64,000 nucleotides of DNA from Pachyseris speciosa (taxonomy: Eukaryota; Cnidaria; Anthozoa; Scleractinia; Pachyseridae), in contig JAEMWC010001218.1 of NCBI GenBank assembly GCA_016490735.1, forward strand, positions 84,501 through 148,500, read 5' to 3'. Below, piece by piece: positions 15,491-26,370 of the stretch (its first letter is position 1; the number at the start of each line of letters is the position of its first letter). Position numbers and translations under genes: made by a program. The notes below the pieces were generated by a model, which saw only the letters and a program-made list of their open reading frames with translations, did not search any database and was not told the DNA's origin.

Positions 15491-18442
15491 CTACTTTGGG
15501 GTGTTACTGCCGATCTCGCGAGACATAATTCTGTGACACATAGTGGGCTCCAGATCTCCTTCACCTTCTTGCCTTTCTTGGTGTGGAGTGATTGGACCAA
15601 TGATTCCCCAACCCAGGAGGGTCTTGACTGCATACGGATCGTCCCCCTTTCCAAGAACAACTTCTCTAGGTTTAATCGCTCGTGGGCAATTGCAGCCAAT
15701 TAGGATTCCAACATCTGTACCACTTTGATAAGGATGCAGCTTGTTTGCAACATTCATAAGGTGTGGCCATTTCTCAGCAACTTCTGGGGTAGGAATTTGA
15801 TTCCTTCGAAACGGAATACTTTCTCTGGAATACAACTTGGGCAGCTCTATCTCAACTCTCTTGTCCATTCGCTTAACTAGTAGACCAGATATCTTCTCAA
15901 CACAAATTTCTTCCTTTCCCAGCATTGTGTACAAATTTAGTTTCACCTCCGGGCCCTTTAAACCAAGATCACGCAGAGTTTCAGACTTGATGAAAGTTGA
16001 GTCACTGGCATCGTCCAGGAGTGCATAGACTAAAACTTCCTTGTCGGGACTGTCTTTGTGATGCAACCACACAGGGACAATCATAGAATTGGTAACATTA
16101 CTCCCCTCGCCAACGGTATGACAGACATGGGAAGTGTTGCTGGAGGACTGATCTGGCTTGAAGTTTGTCTTCTCTGAATCCTTTGACTCCTTGTCATCTT
16201 GTGAATCGTAATGGAGAATCGTTGGGTGTGGTCTTTTACACTTCTGACATGTCAGTCTCTTGCGGCAATTCTTCGAGTAGTGACCCTTGCCGAGACAACC
16301 AAAGCAAAGACCCACAGACTGGATAAAGTCGAGGCGCTCTTTAACAGCTTTCTTCTTGAATTCATCACAGTTGGAGATAGTGTGAGGTTTTGAACATACA
16401 GGGCAGATTACTGAAGGTGATGAGGTTTTTGAGCCTGCTGGTGGAATGCTGCTCTTTGGAGGGTCACCTGTAGCAGTTAACAAACTGTTTAAGTTAGGCG
16501 GAGGTCTTCGATTCCTGTCCCTGGGATTCTTGTCCTTCTCAAACCTTCTGTTGCGTTCTGACTTAAGGACATCAGGGGAGAAGACTGGGTCCGTAGCAAG
16601 ATCAGCTTCTGTCGCCACGAATTTCACGAGATCATGAAATGCAACTTCTTGTCCACAATTTTTCTTCATGTCAAAGGCATGACGGCACCACTTCACTCCT
16701 GAATACGAGGGTAGCTTGGAGCTGACTTGTTTCAGCACCTCCACAGAGTCCAAATCACTCAGAAACTTCATGCTTCGCATAGCTTCTTCACATTGTCCTA
16801 AGAAATCCGAGAAAGCCTGAAGCTCTGTACTCTGGCCTTCACCGATCTGTGGCCACTTCCGTAGACGTGATTTATAAGCATTTGAGACACGGTGGGGATC
16901 TCCAAACCTTTGGGCAAGCAGGTTCTTGGCTCGCTTGTAGCTATCACTGGAGCTGAGAGTTACAAAACCTTTGATAACATCGTTTGCTTTCCCTGTGGTA
17001 TACTTGTTCAGGAAGTACAGTCGTTCTTTATCTGCGGTAACACGGGTTTCGATAATAGTTTCAAAGGCTCTCATGAATATAGGATAGTCGAAATAGTTAC
17101 CACTGAAGGTTGGTGGTTCTTGGACTGGAAGGGAACTGATCCGCTGCTGCTCAGCAATAAGGGCACTGAGTTCCGTTTGCCTGGTCTGAAGCTTGACAAT
17201 CTCTTGAAATGTGACTTCGCTTGGGCCTGGACTTTGCCTCTCTTGCTCTGACTTGAATGATGGTGGTGTGAATGGATTTCTTGAGCCTAAGGATTGATGT
17301 TCCACCTTCACAGGAAAACATGGCGGCTCTGGACGGAAAGGTTTGCAAGGATCTGGAGGTACCTTCACCTCAGCTTCTGGCTTGACAGGCATTAAGGGGG
17401 GCTGTGTGAATGGATTTCTAGAGCCTAAGGATTGATGTTCCACCTTCACAGGAAAACATGGCGGCTCTGAAGGGAAAGGTTTGCAAGGATCTGGAGGTAC
17501 CTTCACCTCAGCTTCTGGCTTGACAGGCATTAAGGGCGGCTCCAATGGCGGCATACTAAAAGGGTTTCCAGGAGTAGAAACTTCAAGAGTCGGTAAATGA
17601 GGCTGTTCGGAAATTAAAGGTGTGGCGAACTCCTTTGGCACATAGGGAGTAGCGTCTAGATTCAATCCACTTCGTTCTTGAAACCTTTGGCTAGATATTT
17701 CGCTTTGTTTAGCCGGACTGAAGTTTTCTTCATCCTCCAGTGCCTTCATGGCGTCCATCTCTGCCTTTGCCATTTCCAGTTCCTTCATCTTTTTAATCCT
17801 TTTTAGCTCGGCTTCCTTGTCTAAGTATTTCATTTCGGCTTTTAATTTAGCGGCCTTGGCTGCAGCCTTGATCTTCCTTGAACGTGCAGAGGAGTTGGAC
17901 AATTTGGAAGATTTTGTGCTAAACGAACCACTTGAGTGTGAGGACTTAACTGACGATTTTTCTTCAAAGGCCCTTTTTTCGGCGGCGTGAATTTGGCTGC
18001 TGATTTTCAGGCGCAATTCACTGAATTCGCGATCTATTAAGTCAAAATATCGGTACGAAGCCTCTCTGTCCTCTTCAGTTTCCATAAGATCATGGTATTG
18101 CTTAAAAGCTTGATTCAAATCTTCTTTCAACGAATCGAGTTCCTCTGTTTCAGATGTGAGAATTTCGATATCCTTTAGCTCTTCAAGCTGAAAGTTTACT
18201 TTCTTCATTTGCCTTATCAATCGTTTCTTTGCTGCATCTCTGTGATGCCTCAAGGTTACTATCATGTATTCCTTTCCTTTTTGAGTTAACGTCCGTTTCC
18301 GGTCATGAGTAGAAAGGTCACGCGTAGCGCCATCGCTTTCTTGTGATTGCATAATAAACTCTTCGCTTCCACGTGCATCATGCGACGAACTTAACAAATT
18401 GCTAATAATTTCTTTGGTACTTCTTTGGTCGTTTACACTCAT
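15491..18442 (-). pseudogene. BEL/Pao retrotransposon gag-protease, 3' truncated
   Basis: The open frame has 983 residues. Order: helical Lys/Glu-rich N-terminus (50-245), Pro-rich linker with a 46-residue duplication (302-347 and 348-393), Pao gag domain DUF1759 (about 440-620), zinc knuckles Cys-Pro-Val-Cys (680-692) and Cys-Phe-Gly-Cys...His-x4-Cys (713-726), then DUF1758 aspartic protease (Leu-Leu-Asp-Asp-Ala-Ser at 808-813) and the start of the pol linker (Leu-Leu-Gly-Trp-Gly-Ile). It stops after residue 983 at 15491, just where Polinton terminal sequence begins. Reverse transcriptase, RNase H and integrase are missing. The frame itself is undamaged, so the interruption looks recent. The BEL remainder may lie beyond the left Polinton end. 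Confidence 0.88.
17264..17539 (-). repeat. 138-bp in-frame tandem duplication in BEL gag linker
   Basis: Two nearly identical 138-base units encode the Pro/Val/Lys-rich segment at residues 302-347 and 348-393 of the gag protein, differing by a few substitutions. The duplication keeps the frame. Confidence 0.85.
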
Positions 18443-19330
18443 GTTCTCGCCTTAATTGCTCATCCTAATCCTTGAAGATGATCAACACGGTGGAGATATT
18501 TTACTGTTACGACGGCGACTATCGAGGACTGCAAAATCAAGACGTGTCGCGAGTCAAGGAGGGCGTAATTTACTGAGACAAAGACTCCAACTTGAAGACG
18601 ATGAAATAGGGTTTATTTCGGGTCAACGAGGAGGATTCGATGATGCTCGTAAACTGAAAACAATGTTTACAAAATACAACTAAATATAGGGCTAAATTAA
18701 ACTAAACACAAAGGTCGCGAAGCAAACTACTCTGTTGAAATTTGGGGCGGAACCCCAATTCGCATAATAACAATTCTACATTGAAATCATAATGTTCCGC
18801 ACATGAAGGATAATGAACTAACTGAAAATGAAATATTCATGAACTTAACGAACCAAAACATGCTTGAAACAATACAAATGGTACTTACAAAATAATAAAC
18901 ATGAGATTACAGGTTCCGTTCATAATGCTTCGAACAGACTACTTATTTGCACACGCACGAGAGAAAGTAATAATGGATTTGAACTAAAATCGAATCGTGC
19001 AACAATTAAATCGACAAGAATTACATTAACATAACAAAGAAACAAAATCACTTACATATCTGACCCACACAGTAGAAATACTCCAGGAGAAGAGTGCAAA
19101 AAGGGCGAATTGACTTGAACGCGTGGCTTAACACTTCTTATTCTACACAAAAGTCCACTGAACTTTGGCCAAGACGGCGTGACCTAAGTTGCGCAATACC
19201 ATAAGCCTTAGCGAGCATTGCGAATGAAAGAAAGTAAACGAAAAACGTGAACTAAAAGAAATAAAATAGACAATCTTAACAATTATGGCGGCTGCTCTCA
19301 AAGATCGCTTTTCTGCTTTTCGAACTGCTG
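18443..19330 (-). other. Probable BEL 5' leader and LTR region, ends not defined
   Basis: This sequence is upstream of BEL gag with no coding frame. A 5' LTR and leader are expected here. Only one copy is in the window, so LTR limits cannot be found by comparison, and I could not identify a convincing primer binding site. Confidence 0.3.
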
Positions 19331-19334
19331 TTCA

Positions 19335-19480
19335 TTGGAGTCCAAGTTTCCAGTGCAAAAAGAAGCGTTGTTGGCGTTCCTAACCCGTAAGGATGCGTTC
19401 GCTTTTTTACCGACGAGTTGTGATAAATCCTTAATCTTTAAAATTGTTCCAGCAATTTGCGCCGGTCTACATGATCTACA
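19335..19480 (+). pseudogene. RecQ-like helicase fragment (motif I region), broken Walker A
   Basis: The frame encodes Gln-Lys-Glu-Ala-Leu-Leu-Ala-Phe, then Lys-Asp-Ala-Phe-Ala-Phe-Leu-Pro-Thr-Ser-Cys-Asp-Lys-Ser-Leu-Ile-Phe, which matches the RecQ-family Q-motif/motif I pattern (normally Leu-Pro-Thr-Gly-Tyr-Gly-Lys-Ser). Both glycines of the ATP loop are replaced, so this copy would not bind ATP normally. The match fades after about 19480. It is a short relic with no adjoining helicase exons seen. Confidence 0.5.
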
Positions 19481-19550
19481 TGGCCTTTTGGTGATCTGCC
19501 CACCCTCTAGCTGCCCTTATTTACTCACACATTCAAGAGCTTGCCGATAG

Positions 19551-20060
19551 CGGTATTGCAGCCTGCTCTCTTGGTTATTATAGCGTTCTGGTTGACGACG
19601 TAAATGTGTTAAAGCATAATATAATATTTACAAGTCCAGAGCTTATTATTCAGGAGGAGAGGTGGCGAAAATTCCTACAAAGCAAGGGTGTGCTTGATTT
19701 CTGAAATTTTCCAAGACTCCATTTAAGATTTATAACTTTTTCCTACTCTCGTACGCATTTCGTGCAGAACCGAGAAGAGGCATCATCTTGTTTACAAAGT
19801 TACAAACAGGAAATCCCAAAACATCGGATAATCGCGCCACAACGGTTTGACACGTTTAGCTTCTTCGCATTTTCGCCATGGAATGAATTTAATTTCCCGT
19901 AGTCATAAACTATCTAACTCGTGTTACAAACCCTGCAAAAATCGTCGACGAATGAACGGACAATTTTAACCAGGGTAATAACCTTCCTCAACATTTTCCA
20001 GCATACCGATAGTTTTCACGGTTCGCTGCAACACGCGCCGATTGTTCAGCATTCGTGCGA
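19551..20060. other. No gene recognised
   Basis: About 500 bases of mixed composition without a coding pattern, RNA gene or clear repeat. Confidence 0.4.
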
Positions 20061-20156
20061 CCAGAGGTTATTTTTTTCCCTCTCGGCGCGAAGCGCCTCG
20101 TTACTGCGGCTTCGCCGCGTAAATTCCCTCCTTCAAACGAAAAAAATAACCTCTGG
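20061..20156. mobile_element. 96-bp foldback MITE inserted in LINE endonuclease
   Basis: Termini CCAGAGGTTATTTTTTTC and GAAAAAAATAACCTCTGG are perfect inverted repeats. The middle holds two small GC hairpins (GGCGCGAAGCGCC and GCGGCTTCGCCGC). It interrupts the minus-strand LINE frame. Confidence 0.75.
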
Positions 20157-21687
20157 CAGCCAGGGTACATGAAAAGGAACTCGACTCAGATCTTTCTGAA
20201 AATCATCTCGGTTAAAGGTCTTAAAAGTCCGTTTCTTGGTGACTACGGCGTTAGCATGTAACATTTTGGTTTTGAGAACCGTGTAAACTAGCAGATGATC
20301 ACTGATTCCTGTTTCGATAGCGCCAGGCGTTTTCATAAACATGGGCACATTTGAAAGGATGACGTCCAGGCAAGAAGCTCTAGTTGTTGATATTCTTGTC
20401 GGTTCTTTAATTAATGTGTCGAGGTCATAAATATCGCATATATCCAAAAGGCATTTACCCTGATTATTATTCATAAACGGATTGATTATGTCGCAATTTA
20501 AATCACCAACTGAAGACAAATCACATTCTCGCAGAGAGATATCGCTTGATCCAGAACTGTCGTCAATTCAGTTCTGAAAGTAGCATTGTTAACCGAGGGA
20601 GGCTTGTAGGCACTGACTAAAGCAAAACGTCTTTGCCCGATGTGTAGGTCGAATAAGAGTGATTCTACTGATGTTGTAATGCTTTTCTTAAGCCCCATTT
20701 ACACGAGCAATTTTTCCTTGACAACTTGTCAATTTTTATTGCTCGTGGAGATGATCAACAAGTTTTCCTTTACAATTTTCCATTGACAAGGTTTCCTTGT
20801 TCATGTAGACGATCTGCAAGTTTCCCTTGACAACTTTCGGTTATGCCCGCAACAATAATATCCTTGTCACATTTTCCTTGTTGTCCGTCTACACGAGCAA
20901 ATTTATGACTTGACAATTTTTCCTTGTCAACGAAAAGCTAGCAAGCCAGATTTTCCTTGACAAGGAAAATTTGTCCACTATTCCCCATCTACACGAGCAA
21001 TTTTTCCTTGTCAAGGCAAACTTGTCAAGGAAATAACTTGTACCCGTCAAGATAAAATTGAGAATTAGGAAAGGATCGATCGATCTTAGTTTCTTGTATG
21101 GATAGAATGTCGAAGGCTCTGTTCGTTAGCCACTCCTTGATCCCCTCAAATTTGCTTGGTAAACTGTTTACATTTAGGTTGGCTATGATGCATTCCTTGC
21201 GATTTCCGTTTCTAATTAACTTAATGTCCGAGGGTTGTGAACCAAGATCCGACTCAGTATCGCTCGCTCTTTGATGTGTAGAACTATTCAAGGTGGAAAA
21301 GAATGAATCGCTAAACTTCGGCAAGGCACAGAAAGAGCATATCCAGTCGACAGATGGATTATTAAGATAGTACTGAAAGGTCCAGCTCGACATTTTCAGA
21401 CATCTTGCATGCGACCAGGTGTTGCACTCAGCACATAAAATGGAGTTTTGGTTCCTTCTTACGGATTTAGAGCATTCACCACAAGGATATTTAATGGTGG
21501 GCTTTCTTCTCGGACCAGGATTAGGTGAAACATCTCTAGAAATCAATAATCTTTGCGCTTGAAATGTACTTACACCGGTAGCAGTGTATAGTAATCTTCC
21601 TCCATGAAAACGTCTCGGTGCGAACTTGGAAAGTTGTTTGTAATAAGCACTTGACGTTATTGAGTGGAGTGGAATAACCAGTCGCAT
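20157..21687 (-). pseudogene. CR1-type LINE 5' half: 2A-like motif, PHD finger, endonuclease (disrupted)
   Basis: Minus strand. The N-terminal frame (21687 down to 21025) has a 2A-like Asp-Val-Ser-Pro-Asn-Pro-Gly-Pro, then a PHD-type Cys/His cluster (Cys-Gly-Glu-Cys...Cys-Ala-Glu-Cys...Trp-Ser-His-Ala-Arg-Cys...Trp-Ile-Cys-x-x-Cys), then the start of an APE-type endonuclease (Asn-Leu-Asn-Val-Asn-Ser-Leu; Gln-Glu-Thr-Lys). A repeat-rich insertion (about 20695-21040) splits it. The endonuclease resumes at about 20690 (Ser-Ala-Tyr-Lys-Pro-Pro; Gly-Asp-Leu-Asn; Leu-Asp-Val-Ile-Leu-Ser) with a further frame break near 20500, and ends at the MITE. Reverse transcriptase is absent. Keeping the 5' part and losing the 3' part is the reverse of usual LINE truncation. 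Confidence 0.75.
20695..21040. repeat. Insertion of TTTTCCTTGACAA-type inverted repeats in the LINE
   Basis: Repeats of TTTTCCTTGACAA and its reverse complement TTGTCAAGGAAAA occur many times, bounded on both sides by CATTTACACGAGCAATTTTT / CATCTACACGAGCAATTTTT. It is probably a small MITE-like element. Confidence 0.6.
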
Positions 21688-21699
21688 ATAGCGTTCAGG

Positions 21700-22560
21700 G
21701 GCGTAAAAGTGTAGTTTGGCGACTCGCGAACTTCTCGTAGAAGTGCGACAAGGAATAAAGGAAACAATAATGCGCCTCCCATGGGGAGGCGTCTGACTGC
21801 CATGTTTACTTGATGAACACTTGCTAACTCTACAGTCGTATCGATAAAAGATCCGCCTCGGTTACAAATCCATGGCACGCTATCAATAATGGGCCATTTA
21901 GGGATAGTTTACAGTTAGGATTAGTGCCAGAATTAGAGTCTGGTTATAAGACGAAGGTTTAGTTTAGGATTTTATTAGCATTGGTATTCAAGATCCCTAA
22001 AAGGCGGAGACTTCGTTTGCGTTGGTTCGTTCCCGGCAACACAAGTGTTGGCAGTGAATTTGTAGCATTCGGCTTTTCGGATGAGCTGTTTTGTTTAGTA
22101 AGTCATTGTTGTCGTGGTAAAATTTTCATGCAGCTTTAATATAATCGAGTGAGTCTATATTCAAAATTGTGACACGGCGTAATTGCCGTGTAAAGCCTTT
22201 AAAGACAATTTTGAGGTATTTGAAACCAGTTTGTTGAATTAACTGCGAATTGATGTTTTACGAGTAAACGAGTTTGGTCTAGCTGGCTGCCAGGACGTTT
22301 GGATATTTTATCTCAAGAAGTTTTCAAACCGTAAGTTTACTGTAAACCTTCGCGGATCTAAGTTTTCAAACTTCATGTTGAGTTTTCAGCTCTTTCGGTT
22401 AGACGAAAGATTAATGTAGCAACTAGACAAAAGAAAATTTGGATAATGTGTTAACAAAGGCTAGGCGAGAAAGACGGCTAAAAGAATGATTTTATGGAGC
22501 AGTAGCTAAATAGCTAAAGGTGTCGAAATAAGGTAATTCCAACAAGGGATCACATTCAAA
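21700..22560. other. No gene recognised
   Basis: The first part (to about 21880) may be the LINE 5' leader. The rest shows no coding or RNA pattern. Confidence 0.35.
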
Positions 22561-22563
22561 GTA

Positions 22564-22634
22564 GGGTTGGCGCTGTGGTGAGAGCGTTCGCCTTCCGCCA
22601 GTGTTTCCCGGGTTCGATTCCCGGTGTTATAGCC
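22564..22634 (+). mobile_element. tRNA-derived SINE head
   Basis: Box A-like TGGCGCTGTGGTGAGAGCG and box B-like GGTTCGATTCC sit at tRNA spacing, with a GCCTTCCGCCAGTG middle. It lacks a paired acceptor stem, so a SINE (pol III promoter head) is more likely than a tRNA gene. Confidence 0.55.
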
Positions 22635-23059
22635 AAACAAACAATGAACAACTGAGCCGCGGTTTTACGATGAATTAGCTTTCCCGCGGGAACGTCAGTG
22701 TATTCTGCCGTACGTTTTGCTGGCTTTGTTCAGAATTTATCTTTTAATCAAGCGGTGATTGATAAGCTGAACGTTAATGTTCATATAACAGTGAAGTCGT
22801 GGCTGATCATGGAAAATACAGTTGTGTGTTATTTTTGTTGTGTATGTTGTAGTGATGTTAGGACTTGCTCGTTCTTCGAATGGTCTCCAACACTTTGGTT
22901 TAAAATCGTTCATGGTCCAATGATCCATTTTCTCTTGTGTTTGTATAAAGTTGGTTCTCACCTCTCTTTAGTATCAATCACTACCGCTTATAGGACCAAA
23001 TGTGGTATCACAGCCCGGAGTGGTGGTGGTGGTGGGGGCGGGTAATCCCTATAATGGCC

Positions 23060-23327
23060 CATACGAGGAGGCTCCACCCGAAAGGGGTACCTTTTTTACG
23101 CTTCAGGTATATGAAAGGGTAGGGATTTCACGAGTTGCAGTATATGAAAGGGTAGGTAAATCTGTCATTTAGGTATTTAAAAGGACCTTTCATTAAAATA
23201 TTTTGACCACACATACCTCATGACTGTACTGTTCTAATGGAAAGTATACGAAAACGGTACCTTTTCTGTCAAAAATGATATATAAAAGGTTAAGGGGTTG
23301 GACCTCGGGGCGGAGCCTCCCCGTATT
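23060..23327. mobile_element. Inverted-repeat element with GGAGGCTCC termini
   Basis: The left end CATACGAGGAGGCTCCACCC is matched by the right end CGGAGCCTCCCCGTAT in inverse orientation. The interior has repeated GTATATGAAAGGGTAGG units. It is non-coding. Confidence 0.6.
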
Positions 23328-23410
23328 AATTTTTTTATTAGTTCCCCACCCCCCTCCCCCCTCCCCGCGGGTATCACAGAGTTCTTTTGTTGTTATCGAT
23401 TCAGAGAGAC

Positions 23411-23967
23411 TTAACCCATTGACGCCCGAGCATTTTGGCGAAAAACGCCTTTTAAAGCCCGTCGAGCCATTTTCTGGCCAGATTCTAGCCTAAAAGAACC
23501 AAAACTGGCCAAACCTCTGTTTGCTGGTGGAGTTCATGGCGCCCTTCTGTTCCTGATGCTTAATATTAGCTTTCCCAGGTCGGGCATGCGCAGAAAGCAA
23601 AATTTCTACATTTCGCTTTCTCTCCTCCCCTTTTATTTCGCTTTTCTTACCTCGCTTTCTTTTTCTCTTGCTGGGCATTTCCTGGGCTTTCTTTCGGTGG
23701 GAAAAAGTTGTGGAAAACGTTTAGGATCATAGGATTAGGTGGAAGGAAGTGCAAGTGTGTAGTGGAACAAGATTTTCATTCAAATTTTTCGGTTAACGTC
23801 ACTTGGTTTTTTCGCGTTTTCTCTGGCCTGCTGGACGGAATCGTGCTCATTTGGGTACGGTTTGAAAGATCTCTTCCCCCTACACATGCTACATGTAAAA
23901 GTTGTTCATGGCCATTAAAACTGATGGCGTCGCAAGCGGTAGGCCGGCATGGGTGCCGATGGGTTAA
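23411..23967. mobile_element. MITE-like element with TTAACCCATTG ends
   Basis: It starts TTAACCCATTGACGCCCG and ends CGGGTGCCGATGGGTTAA-like in inverse orientation (imperfect). It is about 557 bases and non-coding. Confidence 0.5.
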
Positions 23968-24690
23968 TGCTGATCTGTCGCTAAGATGAGACCAGACACT
24001 ATTTTTTATCGCTAAGTGACATTACTAAATGAAGGGCTTTCTGTTACGCCGCAAAATGTAACAAATGACGCAAAAAGTAACATTAACGTGATACGTAACT
24101 ACTTTGGACCTAAAATATAACAATCCTTTATCACGAATTGTAACAACTTCTTACCCCAAAATGTAACAACTTCATTAACGTAAAATGTAACAACGCAAAA
24201 TGTAACAACTCTGGTCTTGATATACAAAGAACTGGTATGTCGTTTGTCATACATGAGGCCCTGCCAGGGGAGGGTCCTGTGTCCCTAGTCTGGGTTTTAA
24301 AATCTCCCGTGTCGGTGTTAAAATCGCTAATATTCGGCCTTGATGCCACTGTCGGAATTTTGCCGGGAATCGTGTCGCCTGTCGGGATTTCATTTTCTGT
24401 GCTGTCGCTACTTTTTGGGTCATGTCGCTTGTCGGAATTTATCCTGACAGGGCCTCATACATGGTCTGTAACTGTGTTCGTGCTCTAAAGACAGACGGAA
24501 ACTCGACTGACTTTATCTTCTAATCATAAACAAACAACAACAATAACAAAACACGAACGCACGAATAATTACTATATTTCCGTTATCGGACACGGTGGAA
24601 GCACGAAACTTGGACTCCCTGCTCAATTAGCTTCTTACCCAAATTTTTGTCATCGTTTATTATATTCTGAAGGGTGCACTCGCAAAATAA

Positions 24691-25722
24691 TGGCCGTTTT
24701 TATGCTAGAGACGTTTAAGTCGTCTGAGACGTTAAAGTCGTCTGAGACGTTAAAGTCGTTTAGACGCACTTATCACACGACTTTAACGTCTCAGACGTTA
24801 AATGCGTCTAGTTTAAAAACGGGACGACCAAACTGGGACGCATTTAGCCCTGAACTCCTTTGTTAATCAGCACTTCGATCCTTCCTTGCTCTCTTGGTCG
24901 CGAAGACACACAAGCCAAGTGCTTCGGTCATATCTATTTCCTATACCTGCTAACTTTTTCTGAGTCAAATGCGTGAGATTTTCGTCTCTTCATGTGCGGA
25001 ATTTCCGAAGACTTTTTCCACGATGTTTGGAAGACTTTCGAACGCCACCGAACATTTCCGAAGATGTTCCGATGACTTTCGAACATTTACGAAGCTATTT
25101 GAGTCCGTTTCCAGTCTATTGAACGCGGCGCTGGAAAGTGACATTTTAGCGCGTTCTGATTCAGTAAGGACTCAAACTCGACATTAAGCGCCGTTGGTTG
25201 GAACATTTACGGGGATTATTGAATTGAATTTTTATTGTTAATGTGTCAAGGGACAAGCCACCCTGATTTCTAAATCAGGCGTGAGAAATTGTCCTCAATG
25301 CGTGAGATCGACTTTTTTGGTTCGCAGACGTGAGACTCACGCATGCGTGAGAGTTAGCAGGTATAATTTTTTCGTCCATCGCCTAAAAAAGCGCTTCCTT
25401 GAATGATTTTCTTTGTCAAAAACATTTGCATCTCCATTTCTTGTCTTTCTTGACGACGTCGAGGAGAATTAGATTTCAGAGTCTGCAATTCCGCCATGTG
25501 TATTTGTTCTTACATTCGAGTGTTTGAAGTTAATTTTGCGCAGAGTTTACTCGTGCCTATCGTCCAGTCCGAGAATAAAACTCAGTCTATTTTTAGAAAA
25601 ATCTCGTTTTTTCTGTTACGGTGTCTACTTTTATGAGTCCCGTTTTTATACCAGACGGCTTTAACGGCTCAAACTTTAAATGCGTCTGGACGACTTAAAC
25701 GTTTCAAGCATAAAAACGGCCA
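24691..25722. mobile_element. MITE family A copy 1 (TGGCCGTTTTTATGCTAGAG ends)
   Basis: The left end TGGCCGTTTTTATGC is matched by the right end GCATAAAAACGGCCA. Subterminal GACGTTTAAGTCGTC-like units repeat on both sides. It is nested in the composite element above and itself holds another element. The same termini mark the element at 29148-29484. Confidence 0.7.
24942..25365. mobile_element. Nested element with TATACCTGCTAAC ends
   Basis: The left end TATACCTGCTAAC and right end GTTAGCAGGTATA are perfect inverted repeats. The interior has GCGTGAGA motifs. It is related to the element at 30095-30528 by its CCTGC(T/C)AA ends. It is the third nesting level here. Confidence 0.65.
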
Positions 25723-26370
25723 ATATTGTGATACTCTGCAATGGATGGTAGGCCTATTCTCGTAAGAGCATGTTGATAATCCATATTTGGGCAAATCATC
25801 AACACAAACAACTTTCTTGGATACACTGTATCACATTAAACTTAATACAGCAATAACCATTGCTAAACAAAATCTTACAGAAAGGGGCATTCACTCATAG
25901 AAACATTCGTGAGAGCGGCCCAATTATATAACAAAGGCGAAAAAAATCACAACGTATCAGGGACGGTCGTGTAGGCCTGTCAACCTCAATTAACACTTGC
26001 GACCTTCAGCTCTTCCTTTCCACTTTATCCGGCTGTAATGATATTGACAGTAACATAAATAGCAGTTTATTAATTTGGGAATCCGTAAAATCTCATACTT
26101 AATAAGGTTTAGACTATAAGTAAAGCTATAGTGCTTAAGGTTGTTGTGGCCAAGTCCAGCCACCCGCACAGTGAATAGCAATGTAACTTTTGAGTAAAAG
26201 CTTTACTGGTACTGATCTATAGAAAAGGTTGTTACATTTTGCGTTAAAGAAGTTGATACATTTTGCGTCACAAGTTGTTACAATTAGGGTTAATGTTGCA
26301 CTTTGCGTCAAAAGTTGTCACATTTCGCGTTAATGTGACATTTTACGTTAGTAGTCATTTTGCGGCCTAG

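Larger units (their letters stand above)
24043..26370. mobile_element. Composite element flanked by inverted CGCAAAATGTAACAAC arrays
   Basis: The left flank (24043-24205) has several ACGCAAAATGTAACA-type units and the right flank (about 26228-26370) the inverted form (TGTTACATTTTGCGT). The outermost shared motif is GCCGCAAAATG. Two further inverted-repeat elements are nested within. There is no coding frame of note, so this is probably a non-autonomous transposon split by later insertions. Confidence 0.5.

Noticed and set aside
15240..15703. Several small ORFs around the Polinton/BEL junction
   Set aside because: They cross terminal repeats or run antisense to gag and show no domain.
22564..22634. 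Functional tRNA gene
   Set aside because: Boxes A and B are present but no paired acceptor stem; better explained as a SINE head.
22698..23045. 115-residue plus ORF
   Set aside because: Low-complexity Cys/Val-rich start and poly-Gly end from a GGT repeat; no domain or splice context.
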